Assembly: GCA_964618785.1 (NCBI GenBank)
Contig: CAZUCY010000008.1
Coordinates: forward strand, 1 to 52,866
Source: FEN-1297 sp964618785
Lineage (GTDB): Bacteria > Bacteroidota > Ignavibacteria > Ignavibacteriales > Ignavibacteriaceae
Direction: 5' to 3'
DNA length: 52,866 bases
A program made the translations under genes and the position numbers. Positions 1-8,742 of the stretch are shown here, in pieces. The notes below the pieces were generated by a model. The model was not told the origin of the DNA, searched no databases, and saw only the letters and a list, made by a program, of their open reading frames with translations. Position 1 is the stretch's first letter. Each line of letters opens with the position of its first letter.

Positions 1-380
1 ACTAATATTTCCGAGCCGTGCAATTCTTTAATTGTATCTTTCAAATGGCTGATATTATCAATAACATTTATGCCTCCTTCGGTAGTTAATTCCTTCCTGT
101 GTTCGGGCACTATTGTAGAAAGTTCCGGGCCTACATCACATGCTATTTTTATAATTTCTTCAGTTGCCGCCATTTCGAGATCAAGTTTTGTGGTAATTAA
201 TTCCCTCAGAAGGCGTACGTCCCTTTCATTTATATGTCTCCTGTCCTCTCTAAGATGAACAACAATACCGTCCACCCCCGCTTGCTCTGCAATTAGCGCA
301 GCTGTAACGGGATCAGGCTGTTCTTCCCCTCTTGCATTTCTTAATGTGGCAATATGGTCTATATTTAATGAAAATCTCAT
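1..380 (-). CDS. pdxJ: Pyridoxine 5'-phosphate synthase, partial (5' part)
   Basis: This is the N-terminal part of PdxJ, the last ring-closing enzyme of DXP-dependent vitamin B6 synthesis. It condenses 1-deoxy-D-xylulose 5-phosphate with 3-amino-1-hydroxyacetone phosphate in the cytoplasm. Reading from the ATG at 380 down to base 1 gives about 126 codons with no stop, and the gene runs off the window edge. The start shows the family's NIDHIATLRNARG signature, followed by QPDPV, AEQAGVDGI, VHLREDRRHI and VPEHRKELTTEGG, which line up with the first half of the usual ~240-residue protein. The CPBP protease gene ends 12 bp upstream, so the two may be cotranscribed. No frameshift is visible. The identification is secure; only the truncation by the window limits it. 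Confidence 0.95.
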   Translation of the reverse strand, partial: MRFSLNIDHIATLRNARGEEQPDPVTAALIAEQAGVDGIVVHLREDRRHINERDVRLLRELITTKLDLEMAATEEIIKIACDVGPELSTIVPEHRKELTTEGGINVIDNISHLKDTIKELHGSEIL

Positions 381-392
381 TTTAATTTTTCC

Positions 393-1190
393 TCAAATTA
401 TTTGTTTTAATATATGAAGTACAGAATTTATTCCTAAGCCGAAGTCGCTTGCTCTATGCCTTAAAGTGGATAATAGATCTATACTAATCATAATACCTGC
501 ATGAGTAACAATACAATAATAAATTGATTGCGTACGATAAGCAAGAATACCGAGTGCAATACCGCCCAAAATTACACCGAAAGTTTCAACCGGAGGCTTC
601 CCGTTATGAAGGATTAAAAACGGTATCATTTGAATAATAACCGCATAGTATCCAAACTTTTCTTTTAAACCAAACAGCATAAATCCGCGCCAAATGAACT
701 CCCATGCAAACAAATAAAAAAGCAATCCTATCTCATATAAGATAAAAATTTTCCATGAATCCCTCGCCTGATCCAGAAGAGGATATGTTAAACCAAACGC
801 CTGCTGTGACGTAACAAACCAAATTATGGGTATCATTACTACGAGAAAAAGGACGGAGAGTTTTATCCCTGTATTAAAATCCCCCACCCTGAGACCATAA
901 TCTTTAACTTTCTCTTTAAAGACAAGTTTAATTATCAAAGCTGGAATAATAAAAAGAGTGATAAAATCACCGACGTACCAATAAACAAACTCATACAAAT
1001 AAACATCCGGGTTTGAGCTAAGTGCATCAAAAAAAATTAGTTTAAAAAACATTCTTGACGTATAATACCAGGAAATAGTTTGAATTATGGCTATGGAGAT
1101 AAAGACAATAATGACTTTCTTATCAAGCTTTTTTATTATTTCTATAAGCTCAAAGAACTCTTTTTTAATTTTAAATTTCGTACTATTCAT
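393..1190 (-). CDS. CPBP-family intramembrane metalloprotease (CAAX-like)
   Basis: This is a 265-residue multi-pass membrane protein with about seven hydrophobic segments. The C-terminal half carries the CPBP (Abi/CAAX prenyl protease) pattern: a WEFIWRGFM segment gives the E-x3-R motif, FLILHNGKP supplies the second-motif histidine, and a later HAGIMI supplies the third. The first glutamate of the usual EExxxR motif is replaced by tryptophan, a variant also found in parts of the family. Members are membrane-embedded zinc-type proteases linked to prenyl-protein processing, bacteriocin immunity or signalling, but the substrate cannot be read from sequence. The ATG at 1190 is followed by a lysine-rich cytoplasmic tail. 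It lies directly upstream of pdxJ on the same strand, though a functional link is doubtful. Confidence 0.8.
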   Translation of the reverse strand: MNSTKFKIKKEFFELIEIIKKLDKKVIIVFISIAIIQTISWYYTSRMFFKLIFFDALSSNPDVYLYEFVYWYVGDFITLFIIPALIIKLVFKEKVKDYGLRVGDFNTGIKLSVLFLVVMIPIIWFVTSQQAFGLTYPLLDQARDSWKIFILYEIGLLFYLFAWEFIWRGFMLFGLKEKFGYYAVIIQMIPFLILHNGKPPVETFGVILGGIALGILAYRTQSIYYCIVTHAGIMISIDLLSTLRHRASDFGLGINSVLHILKQII

Positions 1191-1340
1191 TTAAAGATAG
1201 TTTAAATTAAATTTTAATTTTTATAAAATTACTAAATAGTTTTTAATCGGTCATAAAAAATATAATTAATAATTCAGACAAAAATAAATTTGACTTATAT
1301 TCAACATTTAAATATTTTAGTCCAACGGGGGAATAATATA

Positions 1341-2486
1341 ATGGAAAATTTATTATTGATATTCGTATTAGCAGTTTTGATTTCCGCGTCCGGCTTATCA
1401 CAAAACAAAATTACTATCAAAGTAATTACTCCCGGAATTGATCCGGTTTCTTCCGTATATATAACAGGCAACAATTCCAAGCTTGGCGGCTGGAACCCAT
1501 CTGCAGTAAAGTTAGAAAGAATAAATGATACTTTATGGACAAAAATATTTTATTTTAAAACTGATGAATCTCTTGAATTTAAATTTACAAAAGGCTCATG
1601 GAATACGGAGGCTTTGACAGAAAACAACGAGGTACCTCAAAATAATACTTTTCTTGTCTCAGCAGATACAGTACTTTTTTATTCAATAAAGAAGTGGAAA
1701 GATGGAGCAAATTACGCAGTTCAAAGCAATTTCAAAGGACAGATTACGGGTACAGTGAAATATATTTACAAAATGGAAGGCAAGGGAATTAATCCTAGAG
1801 ATCTAATAATCTGGCTACCCCCATCATACAATTCAGATACCAACAAAAGGTACCCTGTACTTTATATGCACGACGGACAAAATCTTTTTGATCCCAAAAC
1901 TTCTACATTCGGAGTTGATTGGCAACTTGATGAAGCAGCTGACAGTTTAATTAAATCAAGAGCAATAAAAGAGATAATTATTGTAGGTATTTATAACACT
2001 CCGGATAGAGCCGCAGAATACGGGGACACTCAAACCGGTCATTTTTATATGGATTTTATTATTAATACTATCAAACCGTATATTGACAGAAATTTTAGGA
2101 CATTACCTGATAGACAAAATACGGCTACAGGCGGGTCTTCATTGGGTGGACTGATTTCTTTTATGCTGGTTTGGGAACATCCGGAAATTTTTTCAAAAGC
2201 TGCGTGCCTTTCGCCGGCATTCCATATTGAAGATATCGACTATATAGAGAAAGTTAAAAATTATTCGCTTGATAAGAAGTCTTTGAAAATATATATTGAT
2301 ATCGGTACAATAGGTCTCGAATCCCGCCTTAAACCGGGCATTGATGAAATGATATTTGAGTTAAAGAAGAAGGGTTATCAATTAGGGACAGATATCGATT
2401 ATTTTATTGATGAGGGGGCTATTCATAATGAAACAGCATGGGCTAAAAGGAACTGGAGGTATTTAGAATTCTTATTTAAAAAATAA
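1341..2486 (+). CDS. Secreted CBM20/48-like domain plus esterase (EstD/IroE-type alpha/beta hydrolase)
   Basis: The ATG at 1341 is preferred over an in-frame TTG at 1290 because a purine-rich GGGGGA lies 8-14 bases upstream and a signal peptide starts right there (MENLLLIFVLAVLISASGLS). The mature protein begins with a ~95-residue beta-rich module containing SVYITGNNSKLGGWNP, typical of starch-binding-like CBM20/CBM48 folds. An esterase domain of the COG2819 type follows: MHDGQNLFD, an acidic loop, and the nucleophile elbow GGSSLGG. A late acidic residue and HNETAW near the C terminus are the probable Asp/His partners. The role is probably periplasmic or extracellular ester hydrolysis on a carbohydrate or siderophore-like substrate. 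The substrate is unknown. It stands alone between two minus-strand genes. Confidence 0.82.
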   Translation: MENLLLIFVLAVLISASGLSQNKITIKVITPGIDPVSSVYITGNNSKLGGWNPSAVKLERINDTLWTKIFYFKTDESLEFKFTKGSWNTEALTENNEVPQNNTFLVSADTVLFYSIKKWKDGANYAVQSNFKGQITGTVKYIYKMEGKGINPRDLIIWLPPSYNSDTNKRYPVLYMHDGQNLFDPKTSTFGVDWQLDEAADSLIKSRAIKEIIIVGIYNTPDRAAEYGDTQTGHFYMDFIINTIKPYIDRNFRTLPDRQNTATGGSSLGGLISFMLVWEHPEIFSKAACLSPAFHIEDIDYIEKVKNYSLDKKSLKIYIDIGTIGLESRLKPGIDEMIFELKKKGYQLGTDIDYFIDEGAIHNETAWAKRNWRYLEFLFKK

Positions 2487-2611
2487 AATTATATTATGAA
2501 TCCCATCATTAAAATTGTGAAAATCTTAGAAAAAATAAAAATCGTTAAGCCGCTTTAGTTACCCGAATCGGGAAGAAGAATTTACAAGCTATTCGACTCA
2601 ATCTAATTCAG

Positions 2612-3475
2612 TTACAAAAAAGAATAAATAAATCCAACATTCAAGCCTTCTTTCATTTGTGTATTCAGCGATTGATCTTTCTGATATATCAAGAGATAAG
2701 AAAAATTCATATTTAAAAACGAATTAACTTTGCCGGTAATTCCGTTTTCCCATCTTACATCCCAAACATCAATGCTTTCAAACCGGGTAAATAATCTTAA
2801 ACTGCTCTGTATTTTAATATTTTCAGCTATGTCAAATTCAGTGTTAGTTACGGATTCCATTCCGGCGTCAAGCTTGAAAGTCCTATCCCTTGAAATTGAA
2901 GTATCGTTTGTATATTGCCTGAATTGATCATCAAATGTTTCCTGCGCAGCCACTCCAAGCCTGGTTTTAAATATTTTATTTTTATCATAGGTAAACCCGA
3001 AGCTTTGCGTGACATAAGCGGGATCAAAAAATCCGGCAATTGCTACCGGAACATTTTGTGAATACGAATAACCGGTAGTTAAAGATGTACGAATGTTATT
3101 ACTTAAAAAAGGGTCTACCGTCCATCCGATATGCCTGGAGAGAACACTTTCTAGATAAAGTTCATTATCGTTTGTACGGAAATCCTGTGTACCAAGTTTA
3201 GTTCTTCCGTAAGAGAGTTTTAAATTATTATTAAATTCCCAGCCGCCGGGGGAATAATAATATATTCCTCCATTGAAATTTGATATCCATGTCATTGAAT
3301 TGTCACCTCCTTGCGACCAGTTTTTAAGCGCAATTTGGCTGATATTTAGTCCTATCAAAGCCTTAGAATGCCAACCCGGAACTTTTGTGGTATCTTTTTT
3401 TATAGTATCATCTTTTGCAAGTATATTTTTACTTAAAAATAATATAATTATTAGCAGTAGAAATTCCCTTTTCAT
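2612..3475 (-). CDS. DUF3078 domain protein, secreted / outer-membrane beta-rich
   Basis: This 287-residue protein has a clear signal peptide (MKREFLLLIIILFLSKNILA) and a beta-strand-rich body full of alternating aromatic/polar stretches. Internal motifs such as NWSQGGDNSM and LKLSYGRTKLG match the DUF3078 family, which is common in Bacteroidota and relatives. The repeated strands ending in FLNMNFSYLLIYQKDQ and GFIYSFL suggest a small beta-barrel closing with a C-terminal phenylalanine or leucine, as in outer-membrane proteins. No enzymatic motif is visible. Function is unknown. The ATG at 3475 directly precedes the signal peptide. The gene is followed by lptB upstream on the same strand but separated by 133 bp, so an operon is possible but unproven. 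Confidence 0.75.
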   Translation of the reverse strand: MKREFLLLIIILFLSKNILAKDDTIKKDTTKVPGWHSKALIGLNISQIALKNWSQGGDNSMTWISNFNGGIYYYSPGGWEFNNNLKLSYGRTKLGTQDFRTNDNELYLESVLSRHIGWTVDPFLSNNIRTSLTTGYSYSQNVPVAIAGFFDPAYVTQSFGFTYDKNKIFKTRLGVAAQETFDDQFRQYTNDTSISRDRTFKLDAGMESVTNTEFDIAENIKIQSSLRLFTRFESIDVWDVRWENGITGKVNSFLNMNFSYLLIYQKDQSLNTQMKEGLNVGFIYSFL

Positions 3476-3608
3476 TATCTATTTTCACCTTTTTAAAATT
3501 TACTTTTATTACATTAAATAAAAAATCAAAATAAAATAATCCATATAATGTTAGAACCTATACAACGATAAAAAGTTTAATGTGAAATAAAATAATTTTT
3601 TAAAGAAT

Positions 3609-4349
3609 TCAATAATATCTATCAAGCTTAAACTTTTCTCCGAGATATAATTTTCTAACTTCTGTATCTTCGGCAAGTTCCATAGCCTTGCCTTGCTTAA
3701 ATATAATACCGTTTATTAAAATATAAGCATTATCAACTATACTTAATGTTTCATGGACATTATGATCGGTAATCAGAACGCCGATTCCCCTATTTTTCAG
3801 ATTAGCTACAATACTCATAATATCTTCAACGGCAATCGGATCAACGCCTGCAAAAGGTTCATCCAGCAGTATAAAGCTTGGATCCGTCGCTAAAGCCCTT
3901 GCAATTTCAGTTCGTCTTCTCTCGCCGCCGCTTAATTGAAATCCTTTGCTTTTTCTAATCTGTGTGATGCTAAGATCTTCAAGGAGCTTCTCGCATTTTT
4001 CTTTTCTTGCTTTAGCATCCAAAGAAGTAAGTTCAAGAACGGCAGTTATATTATCTTCTACGGAAAGTCTTCTGAATACAGAAGCTTCTTGTGGCAAATA
4101 GCCTATACCCATTCTTGCGCGCTTGTACATCGGTTCTTTAGTTATTTCAGCGTCATCAAGAAAAACCTTGCCCTCATCCGGCCGGATCATTCCTACAATC
4201 ATATAAAAAGTAGTAGTTTTACCGGCGCCATTAGGTCCAAGAAGGCCTACAATTTCTCCTTTTGAAACCTTAACAGAGGCTTTATTAACAACTACTCTTT
4301 TTTTATAAATTTTAATTAAGTCTTCACTTCTTAAAGTCGATGCACCCAT
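3609..4349 (-). CDS. lptB: LPS export ABC transporter ATPase LptB
   Basis: This is the cytoplasmic ATPase that powers extraction of lipopolysaccharide from the inner membrane by LptFG and its transfer to LptC and LptA. All ABC hallmarks are intact in 246 residues: Walker A GPNGAGKT at 38-45, Q-loop Q87, signature LSGGERRR at 139-146, Walker B FILLDE at 159-164 with E164 as catalytic base, and H196 of the switch loop. The FILLDEPFAGVDP and IGYLPQEASVFRRLSV segments are characteristic of LptB rather than of other ABC ATPases. It is the last gene of a minus-strand series kdsA>kdsD>lptC>lptA-like>lptB, with an 80-bp gap after the lptA-like gene. The start at 4349 has AAAGGC about six bases upstream. 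LptF and LptG are not in the window. Confidence 0.95.
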   Translation of the reverse strand: MGASTLRSEDLIKIYKKRVVVNKASVKVSKGEIVGLLGPNGAGKTTTFYMIVGMIRPDEGKVFLDDAEITKEPMYKRARMGIGYLPQEASVFRRLSVEDNITAVLELTSLDAKARKEKCEKLLEDLSITQIRKSKGFQLSGGERRRTEIARALATDPSFILLDEPFAGVDPIAVEDIMSIVANLKNRGIGVLITDHNVHETLSIVDNAYILINGIIFKQGKAMELAEDTEVRKLYLGEKFKLDRYY

Positions 4350-4429
4350 TAATGCCTTTAATTAATTATTGATAATTTATAATCAGCTAATCTTATAGGT
4401 CTAAATTTTGATCTCGGCTTCAGCCCATT

Positions 4430-5842
4430 CTATTTTCCGAAATAATTTTCCAGCAGCATATTTTTAACCGGACGGTCATTATATTGAACATATCCAGGCA
4501 AAGTGTACGCAAGTTCATTCCCTGCGACTTTATTTTCAGGATAAAATTCACTAATTGGTAAAGAATAAAGCTTTACTTCGTCAACTCTTTTATTTAAAAA
4601 TAAAATTTTCGCATTATCGGATGATGATTTTGACAAGCCGTTCGGTTCATTATTATCATAAAGATAATAAATACTATGCACACCTCCGAATACTTCGGTT
4701 TCACGGATTCCATTATCATCAAAATGGATTATCACTTTATTACCGGAAATCTGATCATATCTATCTTTATATTTTTCATTTTGCGAAAGGATGAATGTGT
4801 TTTTATAAACTTCAAGTTTATTAATTTTATTATTTAATAAAAATATAGCAACAGAATCGCCTGTTAATTGAGAATTATCATACCAGATTACAGGCTGACC
4901 AGCTTTCGAATTTAATTTATAAGTTATTATTTTGCCCTTGCTGCGGAAATATTGTGTAAAATCATTTTTAGATGAAAAATTGCCTCTTACAATCCGTACA
5001 GAATCTTCCGCTTTAAAAATATTTATAGTATCCCTGTAAGCTTCCATTTTGAGGGATCTGATAACCAGCGTATCAATCTGTAAGATTTTTAATGTGTCCT
5101 TAATTACACCTGTCACAACAGTATCCCTTTTCAGGATATACGATGAATCAAATTGAATAAAAAGCGGATTCTTAGTGACAAAAGTATAAAAGATATCCGG
5201 GTAATCTTCAAGATGGTTACCGTAAATTATAGAATTATTGGATTTGCTTGTTATCTTAACACGGCCGTCTGCAATAGAAATTCTTGAATCTCTGAAATGG
5301 ACAAGGGTATCCGAAAAAATAACATTATTTGAGTCAACAATTTTGACATTACCGATTGAAATCGACTTGCCTTGCTGCTTATAATAAATAAGGAGATTCG
5401 AATTCAGGGTGGAAGAAGTATCAACAAGCTTTACTTTATTCTGAAATATAGCTTTGTCCAGATTGAAAAAATATACGCCCGTGTCTGCTGTTAATGTTAC
5501 TTTTTTATCGTACAAAGTAACGCCTACATTTGACTGGGCTTTTCTTTCATCACCGTAATAATAACCGTGTGAAGTAATTATAATTAAAGTATCCTGAGTT
5601 ACTATAACATTACCGTCAAGTTCAGCTTCATTTTTTGAGATATATTGTGTGGCATGGTTGCAAGTAATTCTTACATTACCCTGCGTTAAAACAACATTAT
5701 TATAAACATTCCGAATCATTTCTCCATTTACCTCGGAATTCATAAATTTTTCACCGGTAATAGTAATATAATCCTGCTGCTGCGCAAAGGAATTTGCAAA
5801 AGCAATTATTAATATTATAAAGAGTGATTTATTGATTTTCAT
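4430..5842 (-). CDS. OstA/LptA-like periplasmic LPS transport protein
   Basis: This 470-residue secreted protein has a signal peptide ending near SFAQQQ and long runs of short beta-strands of the OstA/LptA beta-jellyroll type. Repeated phrases such as GNVRITCNHATQYISKNEAELDGNVIVTQD and its neighbours follow the LptA pattern of converting an element, marking it and adding the next. LptA-like proteins form the periplasmic bridge carrying LPS from LptC to LptD. At 470 residues it is much longer than E. coli LptA (~185), as is usual for the OstA-like proteins of this phylum, which may have several jellyroll modules. Its position between lptC and lptB supports the role. The ATG at 5842 leads straight into the signal peptide. 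I assign the family firmly and the precise Lpt role with moderate confidence. Confidence 0.85.
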   Translation of the reverse strand: MKINKSLFIILIIAFANSFAQQQDYITITGEKFMNSEVNGEMIRNVYNNVVLTQGNVRITCNHATQYISKNEAELDGNVIVTQDTLIIITSHGYYYGDERKAQSNVGVTLYDKKVTLTADTGVYFFNLDKAIFQNKVKLVDTSSTLNSNLLIYYKQQGKSISIGNVKIVDSNNVIFSDTLVHFRDSRISIADGRVKITSKSNNSIIYGNHLEDYPDIFYTFVTKNPLFIQFDSSYILKRDTVVTGVIKDTLKILQIDTLVIRSLKMEAYRDTINIFKAEDSVRIVRGNFSSKNDFTQYFRSKGKIITYKLNSKAGQPVIWYDNSQLTGDSVAIFLLNNKINKLEVYKNTFILSQNEKYKDRYDQISGNKVIIHFDDNGIRETEVFGGVHSIYYLYDNNEPNGLSKSSSDNAKILFLNKRVDEVKLYSLPISEFYPENKVAGNELAYTLPGYVQYNDRPVKNMLLENYFGK

Positions 5843-5962
5843 ATAAATAAATGAACCTGTTATTGAGTTACATTACCAAAAAAAATTTTGAGCAATAACT
5901 TAATAAGCAGCCATATTGGCAAACTCTCAGTAGAAATATTATGGACATCCCGATTGCTTTCC

Positions 5963-5985
5963 CTCTTACTAAGGGAAGGGAACTG
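5963..5985. repeat. Short inverted repeat in the lptC/lptA-like gap
   Basis: The 264-bp space between the lptC stop and the lptA-like start is the only real break in the LPS block. It contains an inverted repeat reading TTCCCT, a short loop, then AAGGGAA. I see no ORF or recognisable gene in the gap. The hairpin may attenuate or stabilise the transcript, or it may be one of the scattered intergenic palindromes seen elsewhere in the window. There is no T-run directly after it on the minus strand, so a classical terminator is not supported. Confidence 0.35.
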
Positions 5986-6106
5986 AAGCGCCTTCAATAA
6001 GCCGTTTAAATGAAAAAATGAAATTTCAAACGTTTTAATATTTACAATTACTAACGATCAAATTAAATAATACTATTTTATATAGCTAAAAATTAAACAT
6101 GCCATA

Positions 6107-6661
6107 TTATTCTTTACCCGGTTGTTTTGGTTCAGTAGTATCAAGCCGGGTTATATAAGTGATATTATAAATTGTATAATTCCTTAAGTTCTGATCTGAT
6201 TCAAGCCCATAACCTTGTATTTTTTCTTTAGGCGATATAATTGTGACAAACTTATCGGTAACAATTTTCCTTTCTTTATTCTTCCACATCAATTCCTGTG
6301 TTTTCAACGTTACACCGCTGTCGTTAACTGCAACTACACTGTCAATTGCATAAAGATCATTTGAAACATCGTCAGCTTTCCCTTTATTAGCCGTTAAAAC
6401 CGAAGCAATATGTCCGAGTTGATCATAAAAATTAACCTTTATTGTATCCATCATCGTTTCAGCAGGCAGCTCAAATTTTCTGAGATGCCTATAAAATAAT
6501 ACGGCTTTAGTGATACCTGAATCGCTAAAAGCAACGTTTTCCTCCCACCCTTCCGCAACTTGCCTGGATTCGTAAATGGAGAGATTCACGGAAGGTTTAA
6601 CTTTTTCACCGCCACACCCGGTTAAAAGGAAAACAATTATTACAGGACATAATAATTTCAT
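6107..6661 (-). CDS. lptC: LPS export periplasmic protein LptC (lipoprotein form)
   Basis: This 184-residue protein starts with a lipoprotein signal (LLTGC, lipidation cysteine C16), which replaces the transmembrane anchor of E. coli LptC and is common in the FCB group. The body contains the LptC jellyroll pattern: a short strand block around SGITKAVLFYRH, VNFYDQLGHIASVLTANKG, then VNDSGVTLKTQELMW and KIQGYGLES. That last phrase (G-x-G-L/M-E/T-S) is the family's most recognisable motif. LptC receives LPS from LptBFG and hands it to LptA. The ATG at 6661 overlaps the kdsD stop in an ATGA arrangement, implying translational coupling. Confidence 0.9.
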   Translation of the reverse strand: MKLLCPVIIVFLLTGCGGEKVKPSVNLSIYESRQVAEGWEENVAFSDSGITKAVLFYRHLRKFELPAETMMDTIKVNFYDQLGHIASVLTANKGKADDVSNDLYAIDSVVAVNDSGVTLKTQELMWKNKERKIVTDKFVTIISPKEKIQGYGLESDQNLRNYTIYNITYITRLDTTEPKQPGKE

Positions 6662-7635
6662 CTTTGACGAAGTCCCAGATTGATCAGGTCATGAATATGG
6701 ATCAAACCTACCGGTTTATTTTCATCGTTAATAATTATCATAGCGGTGATTTTAAAATTTTCCATTTGCTGGAGTGCAAAGGATGCAAGATAATTCCCTT
6801 TCATAACTTTGGGATTTTTAGTCATAATATCTTTTGCAATAAGATCTTTGATATCAAGTGTCCGTTCGAGAAGTCTTCTTAAATCGCCGTCGGTAATCAC
6901 GCCCGTTAAAAAGCCGTCATTATTAATAACGGTTGTAGTACCAAGCCTCTTAGATGTAATCTCCAAAATTACATCTTTAATTGACGTATCTTCATGAACT
7001 TTTGGGATAAAATCGCCCTTAATCATAATTTCATTTATTTCAAGAGAAAGCCGTTTTCCAAGGCTTCCGCCCGGATGTAAAAATGCAAAATCTTCTGCAG
7101 TAAAACCGCGTTTCTGAAGCAACGCAATGGAGAGGGCATCCCCCATTGCTAATGTGGCTGTTGTAGAAGCTGTTGGAGCAAGATCATGCGGGCATGCTTC
7201 TTCTTTAACGTTTATGTTAAGGAATATATTACATTCGGAACTTAGCTTGGATTCTTTTTCACCGCACATTGCAATCAGAGTGACATTAATCCTTTTAAGC
7301 AAAGGTAATAAGTTAATTATTTCTTCGGTACCACCACTTTTAGAAATAAGAATTACCACGTCCTCTTTTCTAACCATTCCTAAATCACCGTGCAAGGCAT
7401 CAGTCGGGTGCAAATAAATCGACGCTGTCCCGGTTGAGTTCAATGTTGATACAATTTTGCGTGCAATTAAACCGGATTTTCCCATTCCCGATAAAACAAC
7501 CCTGCCTTTAGAGTTAAAAATTAATTCAACAGCCTTTGCAAAATCATTATTAATACTTTCAGAAAGATTTGCAACAGCTTCCGCTTCTATTCTTATTACC
7601 TCTTTCCCTTTTTGTATAATTTCATCATTAGTCAA
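6658..7635 (-). CDS. kdsD: D-arabinose 5-phosphate isomerase (KdsD/KpsF)
   Basis: This enzyme interconverts D-ribulose 5-phosphate and D-arabinose 5-phosphate, the first committed step toward Kdo. In 325 residues it has the standard layout: an N-terminal SIS sugar-isomerase domain with SGMGKSG at 49-55, the LHPTDALHGDLGM loop near 75-88 and ISKSGGTEE near 97-105, then two CBS domains in the last ~120 residues (IMIKGDFIPKV through GVITDGDLRR, and DIMTKNPKVM through GLIHIHDL). The gene sits between kdsA upstream (26-bp gap) and lptC downstream (4-bp overlap), which is the expected Kdo/LPS neighbourhood. Length and domains match the family fully. Confidence 0.95.
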   Translation of the reverse strand: MTNDEIIQKGKEVIRIEAEAVANLSESINNDFAKAVELIFNSKGRVVLSGMGKSGLIARKIVSTLNSTGTASIYLHPTDALHGDLGMVRKEDVVILISKSGGTEEIINLLPLLKRINVTLIAMCGEKESKLSSECNIFLNINVKEEACPHDLAPTASTTATLAMGDALSIALLQKRGFTAEDFAFLHPGGSLGKRLSLEINEIMIKGDFIPKVHEDTSIKDVILEITSKRLGTTTVINNDGFLTGVITDGDLRRLLERTLDIKDLIAKDIMTKNPKVMKGNYLASFALQQMENFKITAMIIINDENKPVGLIHIHDLINLGLRQR

Positions 7636-7661
7636 AGAAAACCTCTAAAAAGTTTCAGATT

Positions 7662-8474
7662 TCATAAATGTTTGATAAACTCATCGATAGTTTTTACTTC
7701 AATTAGCAGTTCTTCCAAATCACTAAGCGGCAGTTGGCTTGCAGCATCGCTTAAAGCTTCCGCAGGATTAGAGTGGACTTCCAGAAATAATGCATCTATT
7801 CCCACGGCGGCAGCGGCACGCGCAAGCGGTTTAATGAACTTAGGCTCGCCTCCGCTTATTTCGCCTTTGCTTGGCAGTTGAACCGAATGAGTAGCGTCCA
7901 TAACAACCGGATATCCAAACTCTTTCATAATAACAAATGAACGCATATCAACAACAAGATTATGGTAGCCGAAAGTTGTGCCTCTTTCAGTAAGCATTAT
8001 CTTACTATTACCCGTTGAAGCTACTTTTTCTGCAACATGTTTCATATCGTCCGGAGCGAGGAATTGCCCTTTCTTTATGTTTATTACTTTACCAGATTTA
8101 CCTGCAGCAATGAGTAAATCCGTTTGCCGTGATAGGAAGGCAGGTATTTGAAGTACATCCGCTACCTGCGCGGCTTTTTCAATTTCTTCGGTAGTATGCA
8201 CATCTGTAAGAACAGGAAGATCAAGTTCCTTTTTCACCTTAGCCAAAATATTCAGCGCTTCTTCATCGCCAATGCCCGTAAACGAATTTAAATTCGTCCG
8301 GTTGGCTTTTTTATAACTTGACTTAAAAACATAAGGAATATTTAGCTTTGTAGTAATTTTCTTAATTGCGGATGCCGTCTCTAAGATTATATTTTCCCCT
8401 TCAATTACACAAGGACCGGCAATCAGAACAAATGGTCTGCATTCACCAACTTTAATATTTTTAATCTCAACCAA
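7662..8474 (-). CDS. kdsA: 3-deoxy-8-phosphooctulonate synthase (Kdo-8-P synthase), metal-dependent type
   Basis: KdsA condenses arabinose 5-phosphate, the product of the adjacent kdsD, with phosphoenolpyruvate to make Kdo 8-phosphate. The 270-residue protein has every expected motif: IAGPCVIEGE, KSSYKKANRTNL, QIPAFLSRQTDLL, KKGQFLAP, ERGTTFGYHNL, DATHSVQLP and SDAASQLPLS. The cysteine in AGPC (C22), where E. coli KdsA has asparagine, together with the histidine of DATHS, the glutamate of EVHS and the aspartate of LSDAAS, is the ligand set of the metal-dependent class, as in Aquifex. It is the first gene of the minus-strand Kdo/LPS block; its promoter should lie in the 268-bp divergent gap to the PIG-L gene. 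Confidence 0.95.
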   Translation of the reverse strand: MVEIKNIKVGECRPFVLIAGPCVIEGENIILETASAIKKITTKLNIPYVFKSSYKKANRTNLNSFTGIGDEEALNILAKVKKELDLPVLTDVHTTEEIEKAAQVADVLQIPAFLSRQTDLLIAAGKSGKVINIKKGQFLAPDDMKHVAEKVASTGNSKIMLTERGTTFGYHNLVVDMRSFVIMKEFGYPVVMDATHSVQLPSKGEISGGEPKFIKPLARAAAAVGIDALFLEVHSNPAEALSDAASQLPLSDLEELLIEVKTIDEFIKHL

Positions 8475-8742
8475 AAGTGAGTAATGCTTTGAATTTATTA
8501 TTATAAAAATTCTTAAAAGTAAATATAATCAAATTCTACGAATCCATCTATAAAGAAAATCTTGAGTTAAAAAAAGTAATCACCATTCGGCATGCTAATA
8601 TGTGATTTAGCAAAAATCAAATACAGTGTGATTAGTAATTTCTTTAAAATTAGTATTTTATGTAGTATAATTGAAAATGAAATCTATAATCTCCAAAAAG
8701 AGTATTATGTAGTTACATAAACAAAAAAAGAGTGATCCTAAA

